Under the pieces are notes generated by a model, which did not search any database, was not told the DNA's origin, and saw only the letters and a program-made list of their open reading frames with translations. A DNA stretch of 64,000 nt from positions 1,488,001 through 1,552,000 of the forward strand of contig NZ_OCMY01000001.1 in NCBI RefSeq assembly GCF_900215435.1. The letters are read 5' to 3'. The stretch is from Candidatus Pantoea floridensis. GTDB lineage: Bacteria > Pseudomonadota > Gammaproteobacteria > Enterobacterales > Enterobacteriaceae. The first letter of the stretch is position 1; each line of letters begins with the position of its first letter. Shown in pieces: positions 17,906 to 26,979 of this stretch. The translations under genes were made by a program, and so were the position numbers.

Positions 17906-18433
17906 ATGGCTAATCGAGTAGTTATGGTCGTGGACATGCAAAATGGCGTGCTGGCAATGCCGCGCTTTGATCGTTCTGGACGGTGCGAACGCATTAATCA
18001 GTTAACTGCCGCCGCCGATCGGGTGATTTTCATCCAGCATGTGGGCCCAGGCTTAGAGGTAGATTCAGAGGGCTGGGCGATTGTCCCCGAACTGCAGCAG
18101 CCGGCTAATGCCCTCTTCGTCAACAAAACGGCGTGCGACAGCTTTTGGCAAACCGACCTCGCCGCTCAGCTCGACCAATTTGGTATTAACAGCTTCGTCA
18201 TTTGCGGCTGCGCGACCGATTACTGTGTCGATACCACCATCAAAGTCGGCGCCAGTCTCGGCTATCACATCACTGTCGCCGCCGATGCGCACACCACCGC
18301 CGACCGCACTTATGTTTCCGCGCAACAGCAGATCAATCAGCACAACGAAGTGTGGGCCGATTTGATTATGCCGGGTAATCCGGTGCGGGTGCGTGAGACG
18401 GAAGCGTTATTACGGGAATGGCGGCCGCATTAA
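17906..18433 (+). CDS. Isochorismatase-like cysteine hydrolase
   Basis: 175-aa cytosolic hydrolase of the isochorismatase/nicotinamidase superfamily. The triad is visible: Asp10 (VVDMQNG), Lys74 (VNKTACDSF) and Cys107 (ATDYCVDTT), with the cis-peptide region GCATDYC. Substrate class is unresolved among amides, ureido compounds and isochorismate. The ATG at 17906 has AAAGGAGA upstream. It stands alone between the AraC gene (divergent) and the toxin-antitoxin pair. Confidence 0.9.
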   Translation: MANRVVMVVDMQNGVLAMPRFDRSGRCERINQLTAAADRVIFIQHVGPGLEVDSEGWAIVPELQQPANALFVNKTACDSFWQTDLAAQLDQFGINSFVICGCATDYCVDTTIKVGASLGYHITVAADAHTTADRTYVSAQQQINQHNEVWADLIMPGNPVRVRETEALLREWRPH

Positions 18434-18455
18434 CGGTTCTGCTATTGAAAACTTC

Positions 18456-18490
18456 TGACAAGTGTCAATAATAGAGTATGACATTTGTCA
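18456..18490. promoter_or_regulatory. Paired palindromic operator of the RES/Xre operon
   Basis: TGACAAGTGTCA (18456-18467) and TGACATTTGTCA (18479-18490) share the dyad TGACA-N2-TGTCA, with centres 23 bp apart (about two helical turns), ending 15 bases before the antitoxin start. Autorepression by the Xre antitoxin is expected; binding is inferred. Confidence 0.75.
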
Positions 18491-18505
18491 GATTTGGAGA
18501 AATCT

Positions 18506-18949
18506 ATGCGAGCCTACATTCCTGATGGTAAATCACATGACAACGCGCTTTGGCGCTTTGCTGGCTTACCCCCACGGGGACTGGAGCTAACTCGCATGCT
18601 CGAGGCAGGCTTACCGGTCGCGGTGATCGACGACATTCGTCATTGGTCGGCGATGAGCAGAGCCGAGATCATGAAGGTCACTGGCATCAATGAGCGTAAT
18701 ATTGCCCGCCGTAAAAGCGCAGGTAAAAGCTTGTCACCCGATGAGAGCGAACGTATCGCCCGCTTTGTCCGTGTCATGGATGCTGCCGTTCAATTGTTTG
18801 GTGGCAATAAAGAAGACGCTACTCAATGGTTAAGCCGGCCGGTGAAAGGATTAGGTAACGTTGCACCGATTACCTTGCTAGCAACGGAAAGCGGCGCATT
18901 AGATGTGCTTGATTTGATTGGACGACTGGAGCATGGCGTCTTCTCATGA
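18506..18949 (+). CDS. Xre/MbcA/ParS-type antitoxin
   Basis: 147-aa antitoxin of the Xre-MbcA-ParS class. The N-terminal HTH-containing part (about 30-80; MSRAEIMKVTGINERNIARR) precedes the C-terminal toxin-binding domain (about 90-147; AVQLFGGNKEDATQWLSRPV). It should neutralise the RES toxin encoded immediately downstream and repress the operon. The ATG at 18506 follows GGAGA; an upstream in-frame start lies inside the operator. The stop overlaps the toxin ATG by four bases. Confidence 0.92.
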   Translation: MRAYIPDGKSHDNALWRFAGLPPRGLELTRMLEAGLPVAVIDDIRHWSAMSRAEIMKVTGINERNIARRKSAGKSLSPDESERIARFVRVMDAAVQLFGGNKEDATQWLSRPVKGLGNVAPITLLATESGALDVLDLIGRLEHGVFS

Positions 18950-19407
18950 TTTTCTTCCGGCTAATCAAAACGCAATATGCTTCTGAAGCCTGGACCGGCA
19001 ATGGTGCGAAACAGTTTGGTGGCCGCTGGAATCATAAAGGCCACCCAACCATTTATGTCGCGACCTCGGTTTCACTTGCCGCGCTTGAAGTGCTGGTGCA
19101 TGTCTCGAATGAGTCGATTTTGGATGAGTACACCTTATTCAGCATTGAGATCCCTGACGACGAAGTCTCCTACATTACTGAAGATTTTTTGCCTGCCGAT
19201 TGGCGCCAGGATCCGGCTCCGGTTTCGACCATGGATTTAGGTACAGGTTGGCTTCAATCGGGGGAAGGTGCAGCGCTGATTATTCCCTCAAGCATTATTC
19301 CGATGGAAAACAATGCGGTGTTGAATCCTCAGCATCCGGCATTTAAGGGCTTTCTACCGAGTGTACAAAAGCTCCCCTTTGCATTCGATCATCGACTGAT
19401 CAAGTAA
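18946..19407 (+). CDS. RES domain toxin
   Basis: 153-aa RES-family toxin, a class shown to degrade or phosphorolyse NAD+. Key RES features: Arg5 in FFRLIKT, the GGRWNHKG strand, the LAALEVLVH helix carrying the conserved Glu, and a Ser-containing segment IIPSSIIP. Translation is coupled to the antitoxin through ATGA overlap. All conserved positions appear intact, so the toxin is probably active. Confidence 0.92.
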   Translation: MIFFRLIKTQYASEAWTGNGAKQFGGRWNHKGHPTIYVATSVSLAALEVLVHVSNESILDEYTLFSIEIPDDEVSYITEDFLPADWRQDPAPVSTMDLGTGWLQSGEGAALIIPSSIIPMENNAVLNPQHPAFKGFLPSVQKLPFAFDHRLIK

Positions 19408-19430
19408 ATCAAAAGCTGACTCTCAAGACA

Positions 19431-19457
19431 ACAAAAAGCCCCGTATGACGGGGCTTT
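19431..19457 (-). terminator. Terminator of ssb
   Basis: AAAGCCCCGT (19435-19444) pairs with ACGGGGCTTT (19448-19457); on the minus strand the stem ends GGGGCTTTTTGTTGT. It also closes the convergent toxin-antitoxin operon. Confidence 0.88.
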
Positions 19458-19492
19458 CAAAGCAACGAAACCGATAACGCTCAGCAGAGCGT

Positions 19493-20041
19493 TTAGAACG
19501 GAATGTCGTCGTCAAAATCCATCGGCGGTTCATTGTTCGCCGGTGCGCTCTGCTGCTGTGGACGCTGCTGAGCACCGCCGCTGAACTGGTTGCCGCCTTG
19601 CGGCTGCTGTTGTGGCTGCTGTGGCTGGCCCCAACCGTTGTTATTGCCGCCCTGGCCGCCCGCGGGTGCGCCACCGGCGTTCGCGCCCTGCTGACGTCCA
19701 CCGAGCATCTGCATGGTGCCGCCAACATTTACCACCACTTCAGTGGTGTATTTTTCCTGGCCGCTCTGGTCAGTCCATTTACGGGTACGCAGCTGCCCTT
19801 CGATGTAAACCTGAGAACCTTTACGCAGGTATTCTCCGGCTACTTCCGCCAGCTTGCCAAACAGCACCACGCGGTGCCATTCAGTGATCTCTTTGTTTTC
19901 ACCGGTGGTCTTATCGCGCCAGCTTTCTGACGTGGCCAGCGTAATGTTGGCTACCGCGCCACCATTTGGCATGTAGCGCACTTCCGGATCCTGACCCAGA
20001 TTCCCGACTAGAATCACTTTGTTTACGCCACGACTGGCCAT
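19493..20041 (-). CDS. ssb: Single-stranded DNA-binding protein
   Basis: 182-aa SSB: OB-fold DNA-binding domain (1-112), a Gly/Gln/Pro-rich flexible linker (115-172) and the acidic partner-binding tip MDFDDDIPF. It coats ssDNA in replication, repair and recombination. Divergent from uvrA with a LexA box in the shared gap. Linker length is close to E. coli (178 aa total). Confidence 0.98.
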   Translation of the reverse strand: MASRGVNKVILVGNLGQDPEVRYMPNGGAVANITLATSESWRDKTTGENKEITEWHRVVLFGKLAEVAGEYLRKGSQVYIEGQLRTRKWTDQSGQEKYTTEVVVNVGGTMQMLGGRQQGANAGGAPAGGQGGNNNGWGQPQQPQQQPQGGNQFSGGAQQRPQQQSAPANNEPPMDFDDDIPF

Positions 20042-20164
20042 GTTGCTGTCTCCCGATGAGTTGATGCTAAAAGTCTAAGCGAAAAATTGTATCACGTCAC
20101 ATTGCTGTGTGCCCACTTTAGAGCGGGATTCCAAATTTTCCCTATCCCAATATTAGCAAAAACA

Positions 20165-20180
20165 CTGGATATTTATTCAG
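20165..20180. promoter_or_regulatory. LexA box in the ssb/uvrA gap
   Basis: CTGGATATTTATTCAG matches CTG-N10-CAG and aligns with the known uvrA SOS box (CTGTATATTCATTCAG). The first half-site is less ideal (CTGG for CTGT). It lies 84 bases before uvrA. Confidence 0.85.
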
Positions 20181-20263
20181 TTTATTTTTTGTGCCATAAT
20201 GATGCGTTTCTGCTGGTCATGCTGGCAAGGCATGGCGAGTGTTGTTCAATCCGGGAAAGGTGA

Positions 20264-23092
20264 ATGGATAAGATCGAAGTCCGCGGTGCTCGCACCCATA
20301 ATTTGAAGAACATCAACCTGATCATTCCTCGCGATAAGCTTATTGTGGTCACCGGTCTATCGGGTTCCGGTAAGTCTTCGCTGGCGTTTGATACGCTGTA
20401 TGCCGAAGGCCAGCGTCGCTATGTCGAATCGCTGTCGGCCTATGCGCGCCAGTTTCTTTCATTAATGGAGAAACCGGACGTTGACCATATTGAAGGTCTT
20501 TCGCCCGCCATTTCCATTGAGCAAAAATCAACGTCACACAACCCGCGTTCTACCGTCGGCACGATTACGGAAATCCACGACTATTTGCGTCTGCTGTTTG
20601 CGCGTGTCGGTGAGCCGCGCTGCCCCGATCATGACGTTCCCCTGGCGGCACAAACCGTCAGTCAGATGGTCGATCAGGTGTTGTCACAGGAAGAAGGTCG
20701 CCGCCTGATGCTGCTAGCGCCAGTGGTGAAAGATCGCAAAGGCGAGCACACCAAAACGCTGGAAAACCTTGCTGCACAGGGTTATATCCGCGCACGTATT
20801 GATGGTGAAGTGTGCGATCTCTCCGATCCACCCAAGCTTGAGCTGCAAAAGAAACACACCATTGAAGTGGTGATTGACCGCTTCCGCGTGCGCGACGATC
20901 TGGCAACGCGTCTGGCTGAATCGTTTGAAACCACGCTGGAATTGAGCGGTGGTACGGCGATCGTTGCGGATATGGACGATACCGATGCTGAAGAGATGTT
21001 GTTCTCAGCTAACTTTGCCTGCCCAATCTGTGGCTACAGCATGCGCGAGCTTGAACCGCGTCTGTTCTCGTTCAACAACCCAGCCGGTGCCTGTCCAACC
21101 TGTGATGGTTTGGGCGTACAGCAATATTTCGATCCCGATCGCGTGGTGCAAAATCCGGAGCTGTCGTTGGCCGGCGGCGCTATCCGCGGCTGGGATCGCC
21201 GTAACTTCTATTACTTCCAGATGCTGCGCTCGCTGGCAGAGCATCTGCAGTTCGATGTCGAAGCCCCGTTCAACAGCCTGAGCGACAACGCGCGCAAGGT
21301 GATCCTCTACGGGTCAGGCAAAGAAAATATCGAATTTAAATACATTAACGATCGGGGCGATACCTCGGTACGTCGCCATCCGTTTGAAGGTGTGCTGCAC
21401 AACATGGAGCGCCGTTATAAAGAGACGGAATCCAATGCGGTGCGTGAAGAACTGGCGAAATTTATCAGCAACCGCGCCTGTGCCAGCTGTGAAGGCACGC
21501 GTCTGCGTCGTGAAGCGCGCCATGTATTTGTCGAAGACACCAACCTGCCGACCATCTCTGAGATGAGCATTGGTCATGCGATGGATTTCTTCGCGAATAT
21601 GAAGCTGAGCGGCCAGCGCGCGCAGATCGCGGAAAAAATCCTTAAGGAGATTGGCGATCGCCTGAGCTTCCTGGTAAACGTCGGATTGAATTACCTGTCG
21701 ATGTCGCGCTCAGCGGAAACGCTATCCGGCGGTGAAGCGCAGCGTATTCGTCTGGCGAGCCAGATTGGTGCGGGATTGGTGGGCGTGATGTATGTGCTTG
21801 ATGAACCCTCTATCGGTTTGCATCAGCGCGACAACGAGCGGCTGCTTGGCACGCTGATTCACCTGCGCGATCTGGGCAATACGGTGATTGTGGTTGAGCA
21901 CGATGAAGATGCGATTCGCGCGGCTGACCATGTTATTGATATTGGACCAGGTGCAGGCGTGCATGGTGGTCAGGTGGTGGCGGAAGGCGATGTCCATGCG
22001 ATTATGGCCAATGAACAATCGCTTACCGGCCAGTTCTTAAGCGGCAAACGCGAAATCGCCATCCCTAAAGAGCGCGTGAAAGGCGATCCCACTAAAGTGC
22101 TGAAACTCACCGGTGCGCGCGGCAATAACCTTAAAGATGTCACGCTGACGATCCCGGTAGGATTATTCACCTGCATCACTGGCGTATCCGGCTCCGGCAA
22201 ATCAACGCTAATTAACGATACCTTGTTCCCGATTGCACAGCGCCAGCTTAACGGTGCAACCACCATCGAAGCGGCGCCTTATCGTGAGATCGCCGGTCTG
22301 GAACATTTCGATAAAGTGATCGATATCGATCAGAGCCCGATTGGCCGTACGCCGCGTTCGAATCCCGCGACCTATACCGGCATTTTTACGCCAGTGCGCG
22401 AGCTGTTCGCTGGTGTACCGGAAGCGCGTTCACGCGGTTATAATCCGGGCCGCTTCAGCTTCAACGTGCGCGGCGGACGCTGTGAAGCCTGCCAGGGCGA
22501 CGGCGTGATCAAGGTAGAAATGCACTTCCTGCCCGATATCTACGTACCGTGCGACCAGTGCAAAGGCAAACGCTATAACCGCGAAACGCTGGAGATTAAA
22601 TACAAAGGCAAGAGCATCCACGAAGTGCTGGACATGACCATCGAAGAAGCACGTGAGTTCTTCGATGCGGTGCCGGCGCTGGCGCGTAAGCTGCAAACGC
22701 TGATTGATGTTGGCCTGTCGTATATCCGTCTCGGTCAGTCAGCGACCACGCTCTCTGGCGGTGAAGCCCAGCGCGTTAAGCTGGCGCGTGAGCTGTCAAA
22801 ACGCGGTACTGGCCAGACGTTGTACATCCTTGATGAGCCAACCACCGGTCTGCACTTTGCCGATATCCAGCAGCTGCTGGAAGTGCTGCATCAGCTGCGC
22901 GATCAGGGCAACACCATCGTGGTGATTGAACACAATCTCGACGTGGTCAAAACCGCGGACTGGATTGTCGATCTCGGCCCGGAAGGCGGCAGCGGCGGCG
23001 GTGAAATCCTGATTGCGGGCACGCCAGAAACGGTAGCGGAGTGTGAACGCTCGCATACCGCCCGCTTCCTTAAACCTATGTTGAAGAAGTAA
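20264..23092 (+). CDS. uvrA: Excinuclease ABC subunit A
   Basis: 942-aa damage-recognition ATPase of nucleotide excision repair. Two ABC modules with Walker A loops ([14 protein letters not shown] near residue 31; [14 protein letters not shown] near 640), signatures [12 protein letters not shown] and [12 protein letters not shown], and zinc modules (CPIC/CPTC near 253-280, CEAC/CDQC near 740-766). Full length compared with E. coli (940 aa). SOS-inducible through the box in the ssb gap. Confidence 0.99.
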   Translation: MDKIEVRGARTHNLKNINLIIPRDKLIVVTGLSGSGKSSLAFDTLYAEGQRRYVESLSAYARQFLSLMEKPDVDHIEGLSPAISIEQKSTSHNPRSTVGTITEIHDYLRLLFARVGEPRCPDHDVPLAAQTVSQMVDQVLSQEEGRRLMLLAPVVKDRKGEHTKTLENLAAQGYIRARIDGEVCDLSDPPKLELQKKHTIEVVIDRFRVRDDLATRLAESFETTLELSGGTAIVADMDDTDAEEMLFSANFACPICGYSMRELEPRLFSFNNPAGACPTCDGLGVQQYFDPDRVVQNPELSLAGGAIRGWDRRNFYYFQMLRSLAEHLQFDVEAPFNSLSDNARKVILYGSGKENIEFKYINDRGDTSVRRHPFEGVLHNMERRYKETESNAVREELAKFISNRACASCEGTRLRREARHVFVEDTNLPTISEMSIGHAMDFFANMKLSGQRAQIAEKILKEIGDRLSFLVNVGLNYLSMSRSAETLSGGEAQRIRLASQIGAGLVGVMYVLDEPSIGLHQRDNERLLGTLIHLRDLGNTVIVVEHDEDAIRAADHVIDIGPGAGVHGGQVVAEGDVHAIMANEQSLTGQFLSGKREIAIPKERVKGDPTKVLKLTGARGNNLKDVTLTIPVGLFTCITGVSGSGKSTLINDTLFPIAQRQLNGATTIEAAPYREIAGLEHFDKVIDIDQSPIGRTPRSNPATYTGIFTPVRELFAGVPEARSRGYNPGRFSFNVRGGRCEACQGDGVIKVEMHFLPDIYVPCDQCKGKRYNRETLEIKYKGKSIHEVLDMTIEEAREFFDAVPALARKLQTLIDVGLSYIRLGQSATTLSGGEAQRVKLARELSKRGTGQTLYILDEPTTGLHFADIQQLLEVLHQLRDQGNTIVVIEHNLDVVKTADWIVDLGPEGGSGGGEILIAGTPETVAECERSHTARFLKPMLKK

Positions 23093-23102
23093 ATTTCTCT
23101 CA

Positions 23103-23129
23103 GGCCCGCCAGCGCGGGCCTTATTTTTA
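23103..23129 (+). terminator. Terminator after uvrA
   Basis: GGCCCGC (23103-23109) pairs with GCGGGCC (23114-23120), followed by TTATTTTTAG. Confidence 0.88.
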
Positions 23130-23311
23130 GTGTCGATTTCCACCGCGAAATGCAGGAACAGGCAAGAATCAGACAACTTCAGGCATATACGCTTTTCATC
23201 CTGCTGACTATCCTTACAACGTTCCTTTTGGCGTCCTTACGCCCTTTTATCCCTTCCATGTACTGAACGGGATCCCGCAAAAATCTCACGACACATCCTA
23301 CTGGAGACACC

Positions 23312-24376
23312 ATGAATATTACGCATGCCTATGCCGCACAGGACGCGAAAGCAAAACTCGCTCCGTTCGACTTTAAGCCACGCGAACTGCGCGATCATGA
23401 TGTGCAGATTGAAGTGTTGTACTGTGGCGTCTGCCACTCTGATCTACATACCGCCCGCAACGAATGGCGCAACACCGTTTTCCCGGTAGTGCCAGGCCAT
23501 GAAATCGTGGGTCGCGTAACGGCCGTTGGTGCGCACACGCACAACTACAAAGTGGGTGATTTGGTCGGCGTTGGCTGTATGGTCGATTCCTGCCGCAGCT
23601 GTCCAAGCTGTCAGGAAGGGCTGGAGCAGTATTGCGAAAACGGCTTCGTTGGCACCTATAACGGTGAAGATCGCCAAACCGGTGCGATTACCTACGGCGG
23701 TTATTCCACCAATATGGTGGTAGATGAAAGCTTCGTGCTGCGCGTACCTGAAAATCTCGACCTGGCAGGCGTTGCGCCGCTGCTGTGTGCTGGTATCACC
23801 ACTTACTCGCCGCTGCGCCACTGGAACGTCGGCCCGGGTAAAAAAGTGGGTATCGTCGGCCTGGGCGGTCTTGGTCACATGGGCGTGAAACTGGCGCACG
23901 CGATGGGCGCACACGTGGTGCTGTTCACTACCTCACCATCAAAAATTGAAGATGGTAAGCGCCTGGGCGCTGACGAAGTGGTGATTTCGAAAGATGCCGA
24001 TCAGATGGCACAGCACACCAATAGCTTTGACTTCATTCTGAATACCGTGGCGGCACAGCACGACCTTAATCCGTTCATCACCCTGCTGAAGCGTGATGGC
24101 AACATGACGCTGGTCGGCGCGCCGGAGCACGATCACCCGGCACCGCAGGTATTTAACCTGATCTTCAAACGTCGCAGCGTCGCCGGCTCACTGATTGGTG
24201 GCATCGCTGAAACCCAGGAGATGCTGGATTTCTGCGGCAAGCACGGTATCACTTCCGATATCGAATTGATTGCGATGAACCAAATCAACGAAGCCTACGA
24301 ACGTATGCTGAAAAGCGACGTGAAATATCGCTTCGTGATTGATATCAACACCCTGCGTGAGGAATCTGCGGCGTAA
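23312..24376 (+). CDS. Zinc-dependent NADP alcohol/aldehyde dehydrogenase, YahK-like
   Basis: 354-aa medium-chain dehydrogenase of the cinnamyl-alcohol-dehydrogenase/YahK group, reducing a broad range of aldehydes with NADPH. Catalytic zinc ligands are visible in CGVCHSDLH and VPGHEIVG; the structural zinc lobe has CRSCPSCQEGLEQYC; the Rossmann motif is GLGGLGHMGVKLA. Its start has CTGGAGA upstream. It is not part of the E. coli uvrA neighbourhood and is an insertion between uvrA and yjbR. Exact substrate unknown. Confidence 0.93.
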   Translation: MNITHAYAAQDAKAKLAPFDFKPRELRDHDVQIEVLYCGVCHSDLHTARNEWRNTVFPVVPGHEIVGRVTAVGAHTHNYKVGDLVGVGCMVDSCRSCPSCQEGLEQYCENGFVGTYNGEDRQTGAITYGGYSTNMVVDESFVLRVPENLDLAGVAPLLCAGITTYSPLRHWNVGPGKKVGIVGLGGLGHMGVKLAHAMGAHVVLFTTSPSKIEDGKRLGADEVVISKDADQMAQHTNSFDFILNTVAAQHDLNPFITLLKRDGNMTLVGAPEHDHPAPQVFNLIFKRRSVAGSLIGGIAETQEMLDFCGKHGITSDIELIAMNQINEAYERMLKSDVKYRFVIDINTLREESAA

Positions 24377-24382
24377 TTCGCC

Positions 24383-24733
24383 TCAGTTTTCGTCATGGTT
24401 GACGCCCGCTTCGCGCGTGGCGTCAGCCTGTTGCCAGGACGCATCCACCAGATAGTAAATTTGCGAATCTTTCAGCGAACCATCCAGCCACAACGTGCTC
24501 CAGTGCGACTTGTTCAAATGCTCGCTAGGAAACACATCGCTATGTTCCTCGCGTAATAACTCCGCCAGCGCCGGAGAAGCCTTCAGCGATAACGCTGGGC
24601 GCCCCTTCACCTCGTACAGCATGGCGAAAAGCACGCCCTCGCTTTTGATTTGCGTCGCCTGCCACTGCTCTTTGTAGCTCTGCTCTGCGCCCGGCTTGGC
24701 CATGCAGTAAGTCAGTAGATCCGAAGTATTCAT
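24383..24733 (-). CDS. yjbR: MmcQ/YjbR family protein
   Basis: 116-aa protein of the YjbR (CyaY-like fold, double-wing DNA-binding-like) family, biochemical role unknown. Family stretches YCMAKPGAEQSY and HLNKSHWSTLWLDG are present. It starts three bases after the yjbQ stop and is cotranscribed with it, as in E. coli; it converges with the dehydrogenase gene seven bases away. Confidence 0.94.
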   Translation of the reverse strand: MNTSDLLTYCMAKPGAEQSYKEQWQATQIKSEGVLFAMLYEVKGRPALSLKASPALAELLREEHSDVFPSEHLNKSHWSTLWLDGSLKDSQIYYLVDASWQQADATREAGVNHDEN

Positions 24734-24736
24734 GTT

Positions 24737-25153
24737 TTATTCCCCTTGTAAGGTCGCCACGATGCGCCGCGCACCGCCGTGTACGCGATGTTCGCCGAGC
24801 CAAATCCCCTGCCACGTTCCCAGCAGCAGGCGACCACGATTAATCGGGATCAGCAGTGAAACACCCAACAGCGAAGATTTGATATGCGCGGGCATGTCGT
24901 CAGCCCCTTCGTAGTCGTGCTGATAAGGCGCGTTTTCTGGAACCTGGCGTAAGAAATGCTGCTCCATATCGCTGCGCACCGTGGGATCGCAATTCTCATT
25001 CAGCGTCAAAGAGGCCGATGTGTGTTGCAGCAAGAGATGCAATTGGCCGACGCGCACATCGGATAAGACATTAAGCTGGTCGATAATCTCATCAGTGACC
25101 AGATGAAAACCACGCGTTTTGGCGTCAAGCGTAAGCGTTTGTTGATACCACAT
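24737..25153 (-). CDS. yjbQ: YjbQ family protein (UPF0047)
   Basis: 138-aa YjbQ protein; members form trimers and have weak thiamine-phosphate synthase activity in vitro, while the physiological role is unsettled. Conserved [26 protein letters not shown] and [12 protein letters not shown] (with metal-binding His residues) are intact. First gene of the yjbQ-yjbR operon. Confidence 0.95.
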   Translation of the reverse strand: MWYQQTLTLDAKTRGFHLVTDEIIDQLNVLSDVRVGQLHLLLQHTSASLTLNENCDPTVRSDMEQHFLRQVPENAPYQHDYEGADDMPAHIKSSLLGVSLLIPINRGRLLLGTWQGIWLGEHRVHGGARRIVATLQGE

Positions 25154-25261
25154 GCCAGAATCCCTAAATGAAATACACCGTTTAAGTGTGCAGCATGTCA
25201 GCGAAAGGTAAACCCTGCAGGAAGGAAAAAGCGGCAGAGCGTGATGTCTGCCGCCTGAAGA

Positions 25262-26803
25262 TTAGTCGTTCAGCTTGTCTGCCAGCGCTTTGATGCTGCC
25301 AACGTCATCTTTGGTGATCGCCGCCAGGCGCGTGCCGTACTCTTTATCGGCTTTATAGAAAAACGACAGCATAATGGCGCGGCTTTGCACATCAACACCT
25401 TTCAGCGCGCCGCCAAGCGAGTTAACTAGATCGGTTTTCTCTTTATCGCTAAACGAACGATATAGCTCGCCAGCCTGCTTGAAGTTCTGGGTTTTCGCGA
25501 TGATCGCCTGCTGCGTGCTTCCGCTCAGTGGAGTGTGGCTGTAACGTGCGCTTTGCAGCTCCTCGCGAGGATAAATGCGGCTTGGCTGATAGTTAACACC
25601 ATGATCATCGGCTTGAACGCTGTTCATCGCGCCATCCTGATTGCCGTTGCTGACCGGCACGCGCGGCGCGTTAACCGGCAGGCTCAGGCCATTAGCACCC
25701 ACGCGATACATCTGCGTATCGGCGTAGGAGAACAGACGTCCCTGCAGCAAGCGATCTTCAGACGCTTCGATGCCCGGAACCAGGTTTGACGGCGCCATCG
25801 CCACCTGCTCGGTCTCCTGGAAGAAGTTATCAACGTTGCGATTCAACTCCATCTGGCCGATCTTCACTTCGGCAATGCCCGGCCAGATTTTAGTCGCGTC
25901 CAGCGGGTTGAAATCGTATTTATCGAGATCGCTGGCTTTGATGGTTTGAATGTAGAGATCCCACTTCGGGAAGGCTTTGTTGTTAATCGCCGTGACCAGA
26001 TCTTCAGTCATATGGCTGTAAGAGGTACTCTGAATGGCGGCAACTTCACCTGGATCGAGGTTTTTCTCGCCCTGCAGCGTCTTCCAGTGGAACTTCACAT
26101 AGTGCACTTCGCCTTTCGCGTTGACGAACTTATAGGCATGGACGCTGTTGCCGTCCATTTGACGATAATTAGCCGGCGTGCCCATGTTGGAGAACAGCAT
26201 GGTTAAGGCGTGCGTGGCTTCCGGGACGTGGGAAAAGAAATCAAAGGTGCGCGCATCGTTATCAAGGTTGCTACGCGGATCGGGCTTGAAAGCATGGACC
26301 ATATCCGGGAATTTAATCGCATCGCGGATGAAGAACACCGGCAGGTTATTGCCAACCAAATCCCAGTTGCCCTGGCTGGTATAAAACTTCGTGGCGAAAC
26401 CACGCGGATCGCGCAGTGTTTCCGGCGAATGTTTGCTGTGTACCACGGATGAGAAGCGCACAAAGACTGGCGTCACGCTGCCTGGCTTGAACACTTCAGC
26501 CATCGTCAAATCGCTGATGTCTTTGCTGGCACGGAACTCACCATGAGCACCCGTGCCGCGTGCGTGGACGACACGCTCGGGAATACGTTCACGGTCAAAG
26601 CGCTGCAGCTTCTGGATCAACTGCCCATCCTGTAGCAGCACAGGGCCTTGATCGCCTGCAGTTTGTGAGTTCTGGTTATCACCTACTGGAGCGCCATTGT
26701 CGCGCGTTAATTCGGTACTGAAAGCTGGAAGTGAGAAGGCTAAGGCAAGAGCACAAGCCAATGGATTGAGTAAATAAGAACGGGCTGTCCGGGTCATAAG
26801 CAT
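25262..26803 (-). CDS. Secreted (periplasmic) monofunctional catalase
   Basis: 513-aa haem catalase of the small-subunit clade, with an N-terminal signal peptide (LLNPLACALALAFSLPAFS). Catalytic His80 lies in RVVHARGTGAHGEF, the distal Asn in NNLPVFFIRDA and the proximal haem Tyr in RLFSYADTQMYR. Export suggests disposal of external H2O2, as for KatB of pseudomonads and plant associates. An alternative ATG at 26797 has better spacing to AAGGA (nine bases versus three) and would shorten the protein by two residues. A strong palindrome lies 88 bases upstream. It occupies the region where E. coli carries aphA. Confidence 0.93.
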   Translation of the reverse strand: MLMTRTARSYLLNPLACALALAFSLPAFSTELTRDNGAPVGDNQNSQTAGDQGPVLLQDGQLIQKLQRFDRERIPERVVHARGTGAHGEFRASKDISDLTMAEVFKPGSVTPVFVRFSSVVHSKHSPETLRDPRGFATKFYTSQGNWDLVGNNLPVFFIRDAIKFPDMVHAFKPDPRSNLDNDARTFDFFSHVPEATHALTMLFSNMGTPANYRQMDGNSVHAYKFVNAKGEVHYVKFHWKTLQGEKNLDPGEVAAIQSTSYSHMTEDLVTAINNKAFPKWDLYIQTIKASDLDKYDFNPLDATKIWPGIAEVKIGQMELNRNVDNFFQETEQVAMAPSNLVPGIEASEDRLLQGRLFSYADTQMYRVGANGLSLPVNAPRVPVSNGNQDGAMNSVQADDHGVNYQPSRIYPREELQSARYSHTPLSGSTQQAIIAKTQNFKQAGELYRSFSDKEKTDLVNSLGGALKGVDVQSRAIMLSFFYKADKEYGTRLAAITKDDVGSIKALADKLND

Positions 26804-26890
26804 GCTTCCTTGTATGTATGCGTTCGCAACAGGTTGTCGCGTACGGCCGCTGTCGGCGCGAGCATCTTTACATTCAAGAAATTAAGATCT

Positions 26891-26908
26891 AACGAGACCG
26901 GTCCCGTT
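26891..26908. promoter_or_regulatory. Palindrome upstream of the catalase gene
   Basis: AACGAGACCGGTCCCGTT is an 18-bp dyad with a single mismatched pair. It lies 88 bases upstream of the catalase start. A regulator binding site is likely; which regulator is unknown, and it does not resemble an OxyR array. Confidence 0.5.
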
Positions 26909-26928
26909 TATACATAACAAAAAAGTTA

Positions 26929-26962
26929 TAAAAAAACCGCCAACCTCAGGCTGGCGGTTTTT
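26929..26962 (-). terminator. Terminator of tyrB
   Basis: AAACCGCCA (26934-26942) pairs with TGGCGGTTT (26952-26960); the minus strand ends GGCGGTTTTTTTATAAC. Confidence 0.92.
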
Positions 26963-26979
26963 CAACAGCAGAAAAGGCG

